64,000 nucleotides of DNA from Catonia carolina (GCA_035578175.1 JAQMRL010000006.1:26058393-26122392); one strand, 5' to 3'; counted from the first letter of the stretch, positions 50,152 to 62,469 are shown. The notes: generated from the letters alone by a model not told the origin. Translations and numbers: made by a program.

Positions 50152-50525
50152 GAGCGCTACACTGAGCCGAAGGATTAAATTCCGATCCAGACAGTAGACA
50201 AGACATTCACCATCGGCACACGGCTACCGGACTCAAACGAAGACTAATCGACGACCCCGCAAGAGAGAAGATGATGCTTCCGCTCGCCGACCCGTCACCG
50301 TAAGCCGTCGACCGGACCGTCATCGCCCGTTGACGCGAGCGATGCCCACAGCGGTCCCTCGACCGAGCCTTACGCCCACTAGACCCGATGAAGCAGCCAC
50401 CGACACACTACTGCGAGAAAGAAGATGATGTCTCCGCTGGACGACGACACGCCGTGTCGCCCAGCTCCTCGACCGCCACGACAACTACGACCTACGCTTC
50501 ACATCAAGACGACCACTGTTTAAAC

Positions 50526-50541
50526 GGCCCTTTTCAGGGCC
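50526..50541 (+). terminator. Histone-type 3' processing stem-loop
   Basis: GGCCCTTTTCAGGGCC followed by ACCAAAA exactly fits the metazoan replication-dependent histone mRNA stem-loop (six-base stem, TTTC-type loop, ACCA tail). No histone coding sequence precedes it. The nearby frame encodes no recognisable histone C-terminus. Confidence 0.8.
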
Positions 50542-50654
50542 ACCAAAAAATTAAAGGTTTCAACTCGCCACTTAATGTAGCCATCCGGTGACACCTAAAC
50601 TGAAGAATATTGGTGTAGCATTTTTTTAAATACTTTTCCCGTATTTATGGTAAA

Positions 50655-50838
50655 AATACTGTAGAAGGTGTCAATTGCAGTGTGGAAAGTAGATGCTATT
50701 CAGAGGGCCGGGTATGCTGATAGGCATACTTTTCCACTCAGTTAGGAAGGCAGGGTAAATCAACTCACTCCTCATTTTACTTAGAAAAACCTCAAGAGGT
50801 TCAAACCAGCCTTTCGGCTGATAACCAAAACAACAACA
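50655..50838 (+). repeat. SINE-like element V, 3' fragment
   Basis: GGTGTCAATTGCAGTGTGGAAAGTAGATGC ... GGTTCAAACCAGCCTTTCGGCTGATAACCAAAACAACAACA is the last 180 bases of the family. Confidence 0.75.
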
Positions 50839-50839
50839 T

Positions 50840-51660
50840 TTATAAATAAATAGCTTGTGGGTATTAAAACTAGTTAAACGATATTTTAAGTAAAAATTGT
50901 AATTAACCTTAAATAACATATAATTATACAATAATAACTTTAATTTAAGATATAAACATTTAAGTATATAAAATCAATGATCTCTATTCTGATACTGCGT
51001 CGCTGACAAATTAAAATTTATTTATTTATAACTTAATAGACTACGTCTAGATAAATTATTTAGTAAATTGTTTCACAATATCTTACTGTCCTTGGACTTG
51101 AAAATATCCTTCAATGAAACAACTTTATAACAACTTAATCGACCTTGTTAAACATTTAATTTGCAAAACTTGCGATTATACTAAAAACATTAATATAAAA
51201 ACTGCAATCAGGGTTGATAATAATTGCGACCGTCCATATGAAAAGGGACTTTATCTTCTCACCCAAATATGAGGTTATGACTGTTTCTTATAGAGAATTT
51301 AATGCTGAAAACACTGATATTTTTATCGTTATTTATAAAAAAGTTACAGAATTTTAAAAATGAAGTTTAAGAAACTTTGCAATGAAAGTTGGTTAATACA
51401 ACTGAATCTCCATAACTCGAACCACGTAGGCACATTGTACTAATTCGAAATACAGAACAACAAACTATAGAATTTTGATCAATTTTCGAATATAATGTAA
51501 AACATTTACAGAATAATTCTGTTTTAATGGCATTAAACAAATCTTCTGCACTGTAACTTTTGATTAGAAGTCATACTAATTACTTGCAATTTTAGCAGCC
51601 TTTTAAAACTGAGGCACATTCATCACAGATCACCTTTTGAACGATTCCATGACGATTTTT
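50840..51660. other. AT-rich sequence without recognised features
   Basis: No gene or family repeat recognised in this stretch. Confidence 0.5.
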
Positions 51661-51667
51661 AATCTTT

Positions 51668-52616
51668 ACTTTCTCTTGCCTATATGAATATAGAGGCAGG
51701 AAAGTATTATTTTCATGTCGATTTTACGAAATCGAGTTTTCACCGGATCCACACGTTTTCCGATCCCCTGAATCCAAAAAAAAAAACATGTTTTTAGAGA
51801 TTGGTAGGTGTATGTGTGGGGGGGGGGTGTGAGTGGGTGAACAGAATATCTCAAGAACAGAACATCGTACGAACTAGAAACTTGAAACTTAATTTATACA
51901 CTACTGGAGAACCAGACACGAACATTTTCATCAAAATCGGTCAACCGGAAGTAATAGTTTATTCGTGTAATTTTTCACTTTTTTACGATTTTCTCAAAAA
52001 CGGCTTCTACGATTTTTTTTAAATCGCCAGATTTACAAAATTCTTTTTGCTCTACAAGATAGGATAGGCGCCATGTTTGCTGAAATTCTTGGTGAGGCTG
52101 TTTTCACGTAAAAAAATTGTTTTTTTAAGATTACAGCTTTAATATGCATTTTAGCGCAAAAATGTATAAAATAAAAGTTTAGAGAATTTAAAATTCTACA
52201 ACTTTTATTTTAAACATTTTTTGTACAACGCTTAATTTAACGGTAATTAGCGATTTGCTATTTTTTCTCACGAAAACGTGTAAAAAATCGATGTTTTTAA
52301 AATTTCAGCCTTAGCATGCATTTTACGACAAAAGTGTATACATTCAAATTTATAGAAAATTAAATATCTACGACTTTTATTTTGAGTATTTTTCTCTACA
52401 TAGCCTAGTTTAGCGTGAAAGAGTGATTTTCCGTATGTTTAAGCCAAACAGGTTGATTTTCATTTTGCGTCTTTCACTCATGATAAAAATTAGGTTATGT
52501 TTATTGAGGTTAGTTTTTTTGTTTATTTTTAATGTTTTATTACTAACGTTAGGTTTTATTGTGAATTATTTTCATTAGCAAGAGAAAGTTGTGCGAGTGT
52601 TTCACACACGATTTTT
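51668..52616 (+). repeat. Repeat A, near full length
   Basis: Runs from ACTTTCTCTTGCCTATATGAATATAGAGGC to GCAAGAGAAAGTTGTGCGAGTGTTTCACAC. The GT tract is replaced by a G run (51818..51826). Colinear with 61131..62102. Confidence 0.85.
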
Positions 52617-52910
52617 TCATATCTTCTACTGCTGGTTTTAAATTTGGTACTACCATGTAGCACCGCTAATTGATCTAGTTTTCACGGAGCATTACACCTA
52701 ATATGGGAAAGTTTTTCCCAGCTACTTCTTGCAGTCAATTTAATACACCTTCTTCTATTCCAGGCTACGAAAACATTTTCGAACAACATTTGCGTTAAAA
52801 ACGAAAAAGAATTCGGATTTAAAATTCTCAATCAAGAAGTTTGAGTTACAAAACTTTGAGTTATAGACGCTTGGTTTAACGTAAATAAATGAGTAAATCC
52901 ATCGCCAATC

Positions 52911-53046
52911 GCTAAAAACAAGTTTTTTTGGGTTCAAGGGGTCTGAAAACGTGTACATCCGGTGAAAACTCAATTTAGAAAAATCGACATGAAAACAATA
53001 GGTAGTCTATTTTCTTTCCCTATATATTCATATAGGCAAGAGAAAG
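52911..53046 (-). repeat. Repeat A, short inverted fragment
   Basis: AATCGCTAAAAACAAGTTTTTTTGGGTTCAAGGGG ... ATATTCATATAGGCAAGAGAAAGT is the proximal 130 bases of the family. Confidence 0.75.
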
Positions 53047-53845
53047 TAAAAACCAAATCTTTTGAATCAGAGGTCATGAACTTTAAAACCATAGTACCCA
53101 GGACTTTTGTATTCTTGCAATTCTCATAGTGTATAATTTAAGTACTTTAATAAAACAATTCATAGATAAACTAATTAATGGAAAGAGTAATAACTACTGT
53201 ACCAAAAATTTTAATAAAATTATGTTTGTACAATACTTGAAACAATTTTTTGCTAATTTTACACAGATAATTAAACATTACTACAAGGAAAATATAATAA
53301 TTAAGAGGTTTTCTAAAAATTAAAAATACTGTTCATATAAATACACTTGACAGTTCTCAGTAGTAAATCATTCGGCGTGAACATGTAGTTAATGAACAAG
53401 GCATAATGAATCACTGAATAATAAGTGTAAAATAATAATTTATATTCATTGACAGAGAAATAATTTCAAAGAAATCTGCATAATAAAGCATTGAAAAATC
53501 ACAAAAAAATAATAAGGAGTTAATCAATACAATACATGATCGATCGATTACATAATTTATCCTTACAAAAATTATGCAATAACACCAAAATTTAGCGAAC
53601 TAATTTATTCATTTATTGATTTTGAAATACAGAAGTGATCTAGAAGATTCTAGATGAAACCAAAGGAAGATAATATAGTTTTACTTTCTCGCGCTTCGAC
53701 AGTACAAACTCAAAAAAATAATAAGCTAATTTTTTAGTGCATACTTTCATCGTTCAGGAAAAATGTAATAAAAAAATCCCGCACATTTTTCTGTGAAATG
53801 TACTGCAAGGAAGTAATTCTGGAAAAACCAATTTTAATCCAGGAA
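53047..53845. other. AT-rich sequence without recognised features
   Basis: No gene or family repeat recognised. Confidence 0.5.
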
Positions 53846-53849
53846 ATCG

Positions 53850-54232
53850 CTGAGTGTTAAATTATTTGAACTTGATCTGTTAGTTCCAGGGCTATAAAAA
53901 ATAGTTATGTTTCAAGTGGTCAGCCATTTATACGACTGAAAAATTTAAGAACAATTGAGGTACACGTATGTGTAAAAGGCACTAGCTACAGTTATCTCCT
54001 CTGAGAGTAATGAATTTCATTATACAGTCAGACCCTGTGGTAAATGAAGTGAAGGTGACATTAACAGGGTGTAAACTAGATGTTTTTCGGAGGTTCGGGC
54101 ATGCTGATAACCATAATCTTTCAACTCGGTGAGGAGCTAATAGTTAACCACCGCACTGCACTTCTCGTTTTTACTTAGTAAAATCTGTAGAGGTTCAAAC
54201 CAACTTTTCGGCTGTTGAACTGGACAACAACA
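53850..54232 (+). repeat. SINE-like element V, diverged copy
   Basis: Shares TGTTAGTTCCAGGGCTATAAAAAATAGTTATGTTTC, AATGAATTTCATTATACAGTCAGACCCTGTGG and the end GGTTCAAACCAACTTTTCGGCTGTTG with the other copies. More mutated than 48455..48853. Confidence 0.75.
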
Positions 54233-54884
54233 GACTCAAAAAGTAATGTGACCAAGCTAATATTTTGTATTTTCAGTCGTTTAGAAGATATATAATAAAA
54301 AAATGTAGTTATTGCAACTTTACTTTCTGTGAAATATACTTCAAGGATGTAATTCTGAAAAACCCGATTTTAATCGAGGAATTCACTGATCTCCTAATAG
54401 GTTTTACATGTGTAGGATAGAACAAAAAAAATTAAGATTTATAATTTTCATTGTATAGAACTATTTTTTTGAAAAACTACAAATTTTTCGACAAAAAGCA
54501 TTGAATATAAAGATTTTTCCCACTGGTGCCTTCGTAATAGACCCACAAAATGTAAAAATATAGACTAATTTGTACCCGTTCCAGAGAAATTTTGTACTTT
54601 TTAATTAAATTAAAACTACTGTATTTATTTTTTTGTAGTTTATTAAAGTCGCGCCAACATCTTTGTCAGCGACTTATTTGGGTTAATGAACGGTGGGTTT
54701 GAACGTGTAATAATTTTACAGGCCCTAGCTGAGAATCGAACTTCAGATCTCCAATTTTCAGCGTAACACGCTAACCATTGCACCAATTTGTATTTTTGCT
54801 TTGGAGCAAAGTAAACTTAAATTTTGGATAACACGAATCAATTCAAAAATTACTCCGGATTGTTTAAGAAAACCTTGGTGTTTT

Positions 54885-55140
54885 AAAAATTCCCAATGTT
54901 TGTACGTTGCAATCTGTTCAGAACAATAAGCAACCCCGTGACCAAATGAGATGAGGATGATGTGTATGACGTGTAAATAAGGTGTAGTTTGTACAGACCA
55001 AGGTAGACCATTCCTGAAAGAGTATGGTTAATTAAACCCAAGCCATTAAAGTACACCGGTAACTTCTGTCTAGTATTCAAATCCGTACATAAGTTACTAC
55101 CTTTACGAGGATTTAAACCAGGAACCACTGTCTCCGAAAA
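54885..55140 (-). repeat. SINE family S3, partial
   Basis: Shares TTTGTACGTTGCAATCTGTTCAGAACAATAAGCAACCCC, CATTCCTGAAAGAGTATGGTTAATTAAACCC and AGTATTCAAATCCGTA with 62662..62988. Truncated at the tRNA-like head. Confidence 0.7.
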
Positions 55141-55740
55141 CTTCGTTTTAACGTTAAGATCAATCGGTACTACAGTTCGGCTTCAGAAATAATTACTTAT
55201 CTTGAAAATCATCTAACTTCAAGAGCCATGAATATGAAAATTTATTAAAATTCGGGAACAACGAATATTTTAAGATCGTAATGAGATAAACTACGGTTAT
55301 GAAAATTATTACCGTGCAGAAACGTAATTTTAAGTCTACTTCAATAAAGCTATCTTTTGATTATTTTGATTACAGCCGATTTCATATTACGATGACATTT
55401 AACAAGTTTACACTATTTCCCTAACTTCAAAGAAAAGATCTAATCAAGAGAAAGTCGTCAAGGGAATAGAACCGTGTACCGTCACGGTCTTAAGCAAACT
55501 GCACACGACGTTGAGGTTCAGCCAAGTCGGCGCTTTCAGAGCACAGAAGCTCTTAGTATGAGTACGTGCCGATCGACAGGTTTAGAAGCACGTACACCAG
55601 CGGCACAAAACAACTCGCGTCTACAATCCGTAATACCTTTCCATATTATTTACACATACTAAATACAACTACAAAAACGTTTTGTATACCAGAACCAAAC
55701 ATTATAATACAAGGATCTTTTGCGTTTACATAACTAAGGC

Positions 55741-56230
55741 CATCCCGTTGGCGTAGTGGTTAGCGCAACTGGCTTCTACGCCAAGGTCCCGGGTTCGATT
55801 CCCGGTCAGGTCTGGTATTTTTTCATCACTCATTTTCATGTATCACCCACCGGGTTGGTCTACAGGTAAAGTCGTCGTCGCCGCGAGTTAGCTGTTTAAC
55901 AGCTGATTTTCGGAGACGATTTCCCGGTTCAAATCCTTGTAAAGTTAGTTACTTTCATACGGATTTGAATACTAGACAGTGGTTACCGGTGTATTTTGAT
56001 GGTTGGAATTCAATAACCATACTCTCTCAGGAATAGTCGGCCTGGGTATGTACAAGACTACACCTCATTTACACGTCATACACATCATCTTCACCTCATT
56101 GGGTCATGGGGTTGCTTATTGTTCTGAATTGAACAGATTGCAACGTACACACATTAGGAATTTGAAAAAAATTCATATATCACAATTCCACCGTCTGCAT
56201 TAGCAGAAATTGCAAAACAGTCAGAAGTAT
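55741..56230 (+). repeat. Nested SINEs: S3 inserted in S2
   Basis: The S2 SINE starts CATCCCGTTGGCGTAGTGGTTAGCGCAACTGG with B box GGTTCGATTCCCGG. It is split at TATCAC (55841..55846, repeated at 56178..56183) by an S3 SINE (55847..56177, starting CCACCGGGTTGGTCTACAGG). S2 resumes with CCGTCTGCATTAGCAGAAATTGCAAAACAGTC. S3 is therefore the younger insertion here. Confidence 0.85.
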
Positions 56231-56476
56231 AAAAATTCAATGTACCAAAGGCATTTCTGTTTATTGGCACCCAAGCTACACAATCCCGCTACACCTTAAA
56301 ACCACAAAGGACATCAAGACATTGTCAAACAAACCGAGAGAAATTTTTAGAATTGTTCACGCACTCCCAAAACTGAGAATACTTCACACCAATACAAAAA
56401 TCAATAAATAAAATTTTCCCAAAAATTACACCAACAATTTAAGTTTAAATTTTACAACATTTTCTAGGCTCATTAA

Positions 56477-56931
56477 TCTATACTAATATTATAAAGACAA
56501 AGCGTGTTTTTTTTTGTGCAGGCCAATTTCCAAAACTACAGAACGGATTTACATGAAATTTTGACAGCGTATTCGTATTTACATTCACAGCAACATTTTC
56601 TTTTTAAATTTTTAAAATTATAACCTTAAAGGCCCTAATGAAAATTTTCATAAATATGTATGTGTGTGTACATGTGAGTACATATTGCTGTTGAAGAAGA
56701 TGAAGGGGGTTTGTTTTGTGTATGTGTGTGTGTGTGTGTGTGCGCGCGCGCGCGCTATTGTTGAGTACAGTCACGTATAAAGACTACTGAGAAACGCTCC
56801 AAAACGTTGTGTGTGTGTACGTTGGGGGTATACAGTCGACTTGCAAATACACAATTTCTGTTACATATTTATTTAAAAAAAAAAAATCGATTATTCATGT
56901 TTCGCGTGCGAAGTCGCGCGGGGTATGCTAG
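56477..56931 (+). mobile_element. Non-autonomous Helitron
   Basis: Begins TCTATACTAATATTATAAAG after an A and ends with a GC-rich short hairpin (CGCGTGCGAAGTCGCGCGGGG), then TATGCTAG followed by T. This matches the 5'-TC / 3'-hairpin-CTAG structure and A|T insertion site of Helitrons. It contains GT/GC microsatellites (about 56720..56754). No Rep/helicase is present. Confidence 0.8.
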
Positions 56932-57009
56932 TGAGTAATTAAGAGTTATTTTTGGGAAAACTCGTGGAAGGATCTGCTTATTCAAAAAACAAAAAAAAAT
57001 TTTTAATTA

Positions 57010-57250
57010 CGGCATTAGGAAGCTGGGCCTTTGGGCCAACCCAAACAGTCAACTGGTAGAAATTCGTTATTATTTTTGTCAAGTAACATTGGTTGGACAA
57101 GCGATCTTGTATGGTGACCATCTGACAGATATTCGTGAACAAACTCTACTGGGGGTCCTTAATGAAACTCATGCATGTCAAAAATACAGCAATCAAATTG
57201 GGCGGTTATCAATAGGCCTAATGTACAGTTCCCGATGGTAAATAAAACCA
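57010..57250 (+). repeat. Interspersed repeat S4
   Basis: Shares CAGTCAACTGGTAGAAATTCG, GCGATCTTGTATGGTGACCA, TGAACAAACTCTACTGGGGGTCC and CAATAGGCCTAATGTACAGTTCCCGAT with 59344..59576, which has an A-rich tail and a target duplication. Probably a SINE. Confidence 0.7.
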
Positions 57251-58252
57251 AAAAAAGATGACCTTTAGGGAAAAATGGTAGCAAAAATTTGAAAGAAACA
57301 TTAAAAATCTATAACTTCATTATTTAACCTATTTTGTCCGACGACGCTTAAAAGTAAGCTTTCGCGATAATTATTTATTTTGAAACTCGGTATAAAAATA
57401 TTATTTTTTAAATAAACATTTTTAAATGTTTACTACAATTTTCTGTCAAATGCTTTAGTGAAAATTTGAGATTTTAGGTGAAAAACCGCAATAAAATTGA
57501 ATGTTTTTATGTTTATTTAAAATTGCATCACCCAAGATCACTAGTGACTACTACGGGTTATGGTGAGTTTCTATTCGCGATAATTTCCACATCCGAGCCA
57601 TGAAACGAACTCAGGACTTTCCGTTTTGTAGGCTAGCGTGCTACGCCATAGAGGCGGTTCAAATTGATTTTATTGCCAAAATTACAACCTTGAAGTGCAT
57701 TTCACAACAAAATGAACTCGTGGTAAAAAAACAGAAAAGTTAAAAAATTCTTAAATTTAACTTTAAAACCAAAGTTTAGTAACAATTGACATTTTTCTGT
57801 TAAAAACTACCCTAAAATCGGTCCTTTCGATACGTTCCATATTGCTAACTACATAAATAAAATGATAACTTTTGTAAACATACACTAATTAGTAGAGCGA
57901 AAATCGTCAAAATTAGTCAATAAAAAAATTTAGAACAACTTAAAGATTAACGAAAAATTAAAGAGGTTTTTAAAATAAAGTATTTTTAAAGAAGTTAATT
58001 AATATAAAAACGTACACAAACTACACAATAATCTTGAAGTTTGTTTTTCTATTTTAAGACTCGAAACAGTGGAATACATGGAGCGTAAAATTTAATTCAG
58101 TTAGGAAAACTTATCTTTTCATAATTTTGCAGAGTTCTCTCTTAAAGGAAAGTATTCAATTTTTATAATGAAACTATTTCTATTCTAGTGTTATATAATA
58201 TTTCTGTTTACTGATGCATCCTACAGTAATGAGAATGCAGCCATTATTTCTT
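57251..58252. other. AT-rich sequence without recognised genes
   Basis: Only a degraded tRNA-like stretch (near 57590..57655, GAGCCATGAAACGAACTCAGGAC...TAGGCTAGCGTGCTACGCCA) is suggestive of a SINE head on the minus strand. Confidence 0.45.
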
Positions 58253-58915
58253 CTATAGTCGTTTACACGTTCAGTTGACACAACGGAGCAGTATAGGACA
58301 ATGTATTTCTTACGGGGCTTTCACTAGCATGTACACAAACATCGACTTTGTAGATCAATCAATGCCATCATAGCCAATAACATTCCCCTCCACCGCACCC
58401 CATCCATAACAAACCTTAATAATGTAGAGTACTATATGACTATTAATTAATAATTAAAACTATAAGTTTATACTTAACTTCATATGTGGATTCAAAACAA
58501 GAAATATTTTTTTGATATTTGTACTGGGAAAGATTTTTTTAGATTTGTACTAACCGATTCCGTCATTTGTTTACATTTATCACGTAGTGTTTAGAAAGTC
58601 TGGCGAGGGAATGTGGAAAAGCCTTTGGTAGGTCTGCAGTAAAATAGATAAGAAATTCATTTTAACCTTCCTAATAGAAGAAAATGTTTTTACAGTTTTT
58701 TATTTTTTACAATTAAACATTCTACAAAATAAATTTTTTCTGTCAAGCAAAACTTGAATTGTAGTTCTACTTTAAAAAATACGTGTTCTACAGAGGTTTA
58801 AAAATGTATTTATATACACATTTAGATGCCTTTAATTGATGTTTTTAGTTGCGCTATTAGCTGTGACGATTCCCATTAGATACATTGTGTCAACTGAACG
58901 TGCAAATGACTATAG
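58253..58915. mobile_element. Non-autonomous DNA transposon with 32-bp inverted ends
   Basis: Left end CTATAGTCGTTTACACGTTCAGTTGACACAA, right end TTGTGTCAACTGAACGTGCAAATGACTATAG: inverse with two mismatches. The interior has no transposase frame. The superfamily is not decided by the ends, and no clear target duplication was seen. Confidence 0.8.
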
Positions 58916-59026
58916 TACTTACATCGAAGTAAGTATACTTAAACAGTATTATACCTTCAATAAATAGATAAATTCATTCTATTTCACGCACTCTAATGCC
59001 CTATTCCACGACGCTAATTATCGCCG

Positions 59027-59189
59027 GCCCGTTGTAGTGGTTAGCGCAACTGGCTTCTACGCCGGGGTCCCGGATTAGATTCCAAGTCACGTCTGGCATT
59101 ATTTCATCACTCATTTTAATATATATCATCATTCTCCACCATCTGCATTAGCAGAAATTGCAAAACAATCTGACGTAAAACAAAAAAAA
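59027..59189 (+). repeat. tRNA-derived SINE (S2) with target duplication
   Basis: GCCGGCCCGTTGTAGTGGTTAGCGCAACTGGCTTCTACGCCGGGGTCCCGGATTAG (A box intact, B box mutated), then the S2 tail CTGCATTAGCAGAAATTGCAAAACAATCTGACG and A-run. GACGCTA appears on both sides (about 59010 and 59191). Confidence 0.8.
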
Positions 59190-59610
59190 AGACGCTAGTT
59201 TACTAGCTGCTGCTACCAGCAGGACTTACTAGCGCGTACGTGTCGGTTCCCACGGAGCTTGTTAATTAATGCCAGTGATCTGAAGACATACGTGTGAGTT
59301 GTGCTGGGTATTGTTGCACAAAGCACAGCTAACTAGAAACTAGCCCAGCCAGTCAGCTGGTAGAAAGTCGCTATTATTTGTTAAGTAACACCAGTTAGGC
59401 AAGCGACTTTGTATGGTGACCAGATGAAAGCCATTCCTGAACAAACTCCACTGGGGGTCCCTGTTCAAAAATTCATGCCAAATCACGTCAAAAATACAGC
59501 AAAAAGCAGCGATCAAATCGGGCGGTCGTCAATAAGTACAGTTCCCGATAATAAAAGCTAAAAAAAAATAAATAAATAAACTAGCAACGTTTCTAAACGT
59601 TATAATAATA
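59190..59610 (+). repeat. CTAGT-rich repeat interrupted by S4
   Basis: Second copy of 47870..48120. Its halves are 59190..59343 and 59577..59610, and S4 (59344..59576) lies between duplicated AACTAGC. Confidence 0.75.
59344..59576 (+). repeat. Interspersed repeat S4 with A-rich tail
   Basis: Starts CCAGCCAGTCAGCTGGTAGAAAGTCG and ends GCTAAAAAAAAATAAATAAATA. Flanked by AAACTAGC/AACTAGC. The companion copy is at 57010..57250. The tail and duplication indicate insertion by retrotransposition. Confidence 0.75.
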
Positions 59611-60385
59611 ATAATAATAATACATTTTATTGACGTTAGGCCAAGTAAAACCATTAGTAAAATAATATATATATCATCTTTTAGAGGAATCAAATGACTT
59701 TATTTTTGTTACCAAATTCCGAATTTTATTTCTTGACTTCTTGTTTTGAGCCACTTACGGTCACAACCGGAACTTCAAACCCAATCTAAGCCCACTAACT
59801 TTTTGTGTAGATTACGAATCCGAAGACAGTTTGTTGCTATCTCTTGTAGTTTTTGACATCTGGGTGTGACGGACGGACAGAAAAAATTATGACAATTTTT
59901 AAAATGGCACCAACCACAATATAAATTGGAAGTAAATAAGTTAAGTAAGTTAGTTTTGATAACAAGAAAATGAAGATCAATCAAGCATTTAATTAACAAT
60001 TCATGAATAATATATAAATTATTTTTACTCTAGTACCTTGTAGCTACTTCTCATAAATAAATGGAAGTGAATAATAACTAACGACAAGCTATATCTCTCA
60101 ACTACGTTGTCAAAGCTATTTTATCATTTATTTAATCTTGAACAAACCTTTTTATTTTTACTTTACTTAATTTATTGATTAAAAGAAACAGTAAGCTTAA
60201 TATTATTAAGAGAGATCTGTAAAATATTCCACACCTGAAAATTTTCCATTTAATTTAGTACAAAAACAAAAATTAAAAATAAATTTTTACGATTATTTAT
60301 GAATAACAATTTTGTCACATATTTTCATCGCAATATCACACATTTTTTCAATGAACATCAAACAAGATTCCCAAAAGAACTTTTT

Positions 60386-60900
60386 ACTTTCTCTTGCCAT
60401 ATTTAAAAATAAGGTAAGGAAGTAATGTTTTCGTGTGTGTGTGTGTGTGCGCGCGCGCGCGCGACAAAAAGTTTTCAAACGTAATATTGAAATATAGGAC
60501 GCAAGTTAGGTACATTGTATCAAGAGGATACCCTATACGAACATTTTCATTGAAATCTGTCAATTCGAAGAAACAATTCATTCATACGATTTTTACTTTT
60601 TTCCAATTTCCGCAAAATTGGCTCTTACAATTTGTTTAAAATCCTCATTTATTATATTTTTATGATCTACAAAATTTTGATAGGTCATGTCTGCTGGAAT
60701 TCATGCAAAAAAAAATTCAAGATTTTTGCCTTAAAATTAATTTACGGGAAAATTGTATACAATTAATTTTTATAGACGATTAAAAACCTACACCTTTATT
60801 TCAAACTCATATCTACAGAGCTTAGTCTAGCGTCAATCTGTGATTTTCCTTATTCTGCTTATCAGAATCTGTGAAAAACGTATTTTTGTAAGATTGTGCC
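60386..60900 (+). repeat. Repeat A, strongly diverged copy
   Basis: Starts ACTTTCTCTTGCCATATTTAAAAATAAGG. It contains a (GT)n(GC)n tract at 60433..60462, where the (GT)n is expected, and keeps the AACATTTTCATTGAAATCTGTCAATTCGAAG version of the family phrase. Confidence 0.7.
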
Positions 60901-61130
60901 CTTTTAGACTACATTTTTATTAAGGCAGCAATATATTACTACATTCATTAAGGCAAAACAGATATAATCAGAATTGTAAAAACCTACATATAAACCTTCA
61001 TTAGATATTTTTTTCTAAAGCGCTTAATGCATCAATTGGTGATTTTCTAAATTTTGCTCATCAAACTTAAAGTCCAATAAAGGTTGATTTTCATTTTGCG
61101 TCATTCACTAGTGATTACAACTGACTTGTT

Positions 61131-61271
61131 ACTTTCTCTTGCCTATATGAATATATAGGAAGGAAAGTATTGTTTTCATGTCGATTTTTCGAAATCGAGT
61201 TTTCACCGGATCTATACGTTTTCAGACCCCCTGAACCCAAAAAACATGTTTTTAGCGATTGGTCTGTGTGT

Positions 61272-61314
<43 letters not shown>

Positions 61315-62102
61315 TGTGTGTGAACAGAATATCTCAAGAACGGAACGTCGTACAAACTTGAAACTTGAAACTTAAGTTACATACCACTACCGGACGCGAC
61401 ACAAACATTTTCATCAAAATCGGTCAACCGGAAGTAGTAGTTTATTCGTATAATTTTTCAGTTTTTTGCGATTTTCTCAAAAACTGGTCCTACGATTTTT
61501 TTTAAAATCGCCTATTTTACTCAATTTTTTATTCTCTACAAGATAGGGTAGGCGCCATGTTTGCTGAAATTCTCGGTGAGGCTGTTATCACGTAAAAACG
61601 TCGTTTTTTTAAGATTACGGCTTTAATATAAATTTTAGCGCAAAAACTTATATAATAAAAGTTGTAGAGAATTTAAAAACCTACAACTTCTGTTTCAAAC
61701 ATTTTTTTGTATAACGCTTAGTTTAGCGGTAATTTGCGATTTTCTGTTTTTTTTCTCACGAAAACGTGAGAAAAATCGATTTTTTTAACATTTCGGTCTT
61801 AGTATGCATTTTACGACAAAAGTGTATATAATTAAATTTATAGAAAATTAAAAGATCTACAACTTTTGTTTAGAGCATTTTTCTCTACAGAGCCTAGTTT
61901 AGCGTGAAAGCGTGATTTTCCGTATTTTTAAGCCAAACTGAGTTCGATTGTCATTTTGCGTCATTCACTCATGATTAAAATAAGGTTATGTTTTGAGGTT
62001 AGTTTTTGTTCATTTCTAATGTTTTAATACTAATGTTAGGTTTATTATTAATTATTTGCATTGGCAAGAGAAAGTTGTGTGAGTGTTTCACACCAGATTT
62101 TT
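61131..62102 (+). repeat. Repeat A, reference full-length copy
   Basis: Fullest copy: ACTTTCTCTTGCCTATATGAATATATAGG at the left, GGCAAGAGAAAGTTGTGTGAGTGTTTCACACCAGATTTTT at the right. It has a (GT)n tract (61265..61322) after CATGTTTTTAGCGATTGGTC. The 13-base end motifs are inverse of each other. About ten copies or fragments in this window show the same order of phrases. No coding potential. Confidence 0.85.
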
Positions 62103-62469
62103 TTTTCATTTTATATCGTTTACTCATGAATTAACATAGGTTATTTTTTCATTATTTACATTGACATGAGATAGTTGTGCGATTGTTTCACGCCAGATTT
62201 TACCTAGTAAAAATATTGGAAAAATTCAATTTACTATATAATTTTAGATTAAAAACTATTTATTGAAAAACTAATGTAAAACTACATAGATCATTTCAAA
62301 AATAAAAATATATCTAATTACAGACTTTTTTACATAAAATAATATTTTTTAAACAAATTTCGTAGCCAAAACAATATTGTACAAAATAAAATTGGGCTTA
62401 CAAAATTGGACATTAACGACAAGGACAACAAAATAGAAGTTAGAACCACACAAACTACCATAAATAAAT

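Larger units (their letters stand above)
49961..50593 (+). mobile_element. Solo LTR with promoter and histone-type 3' end signal
   Basis: 633 bases that are far richer in GC than the surroundings. They begin TGTCACCG and end CGGTGACA, so the ends are an 8-bp inverted repeat with the TG..CA of retroviral LTRs. Inside are a TATA box (50144..50151) and, about 380 bases later, a histone-type stem-loop (50526..50541). There is no internal retrotransposon sequence on either side, so it would be a solo LTR. A clear target duplication is not seen (CTCTA versus CCTAA). Alternatively it is a fragment of a short polymerase II gene. Confidence 0.6.

Noticed and set aside
50388..50591. 67-codon frame ending near the histone-type stem-loop as a histone gene
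   Set aside because: The translation has no resemblance to any histone C-terminus.
55741..55815. Functional tRNA gene
   Set aside because: A and B boxes fit, but the acceptor stem does not close and the sequence continues into a SINE body found elsewhere in the window.
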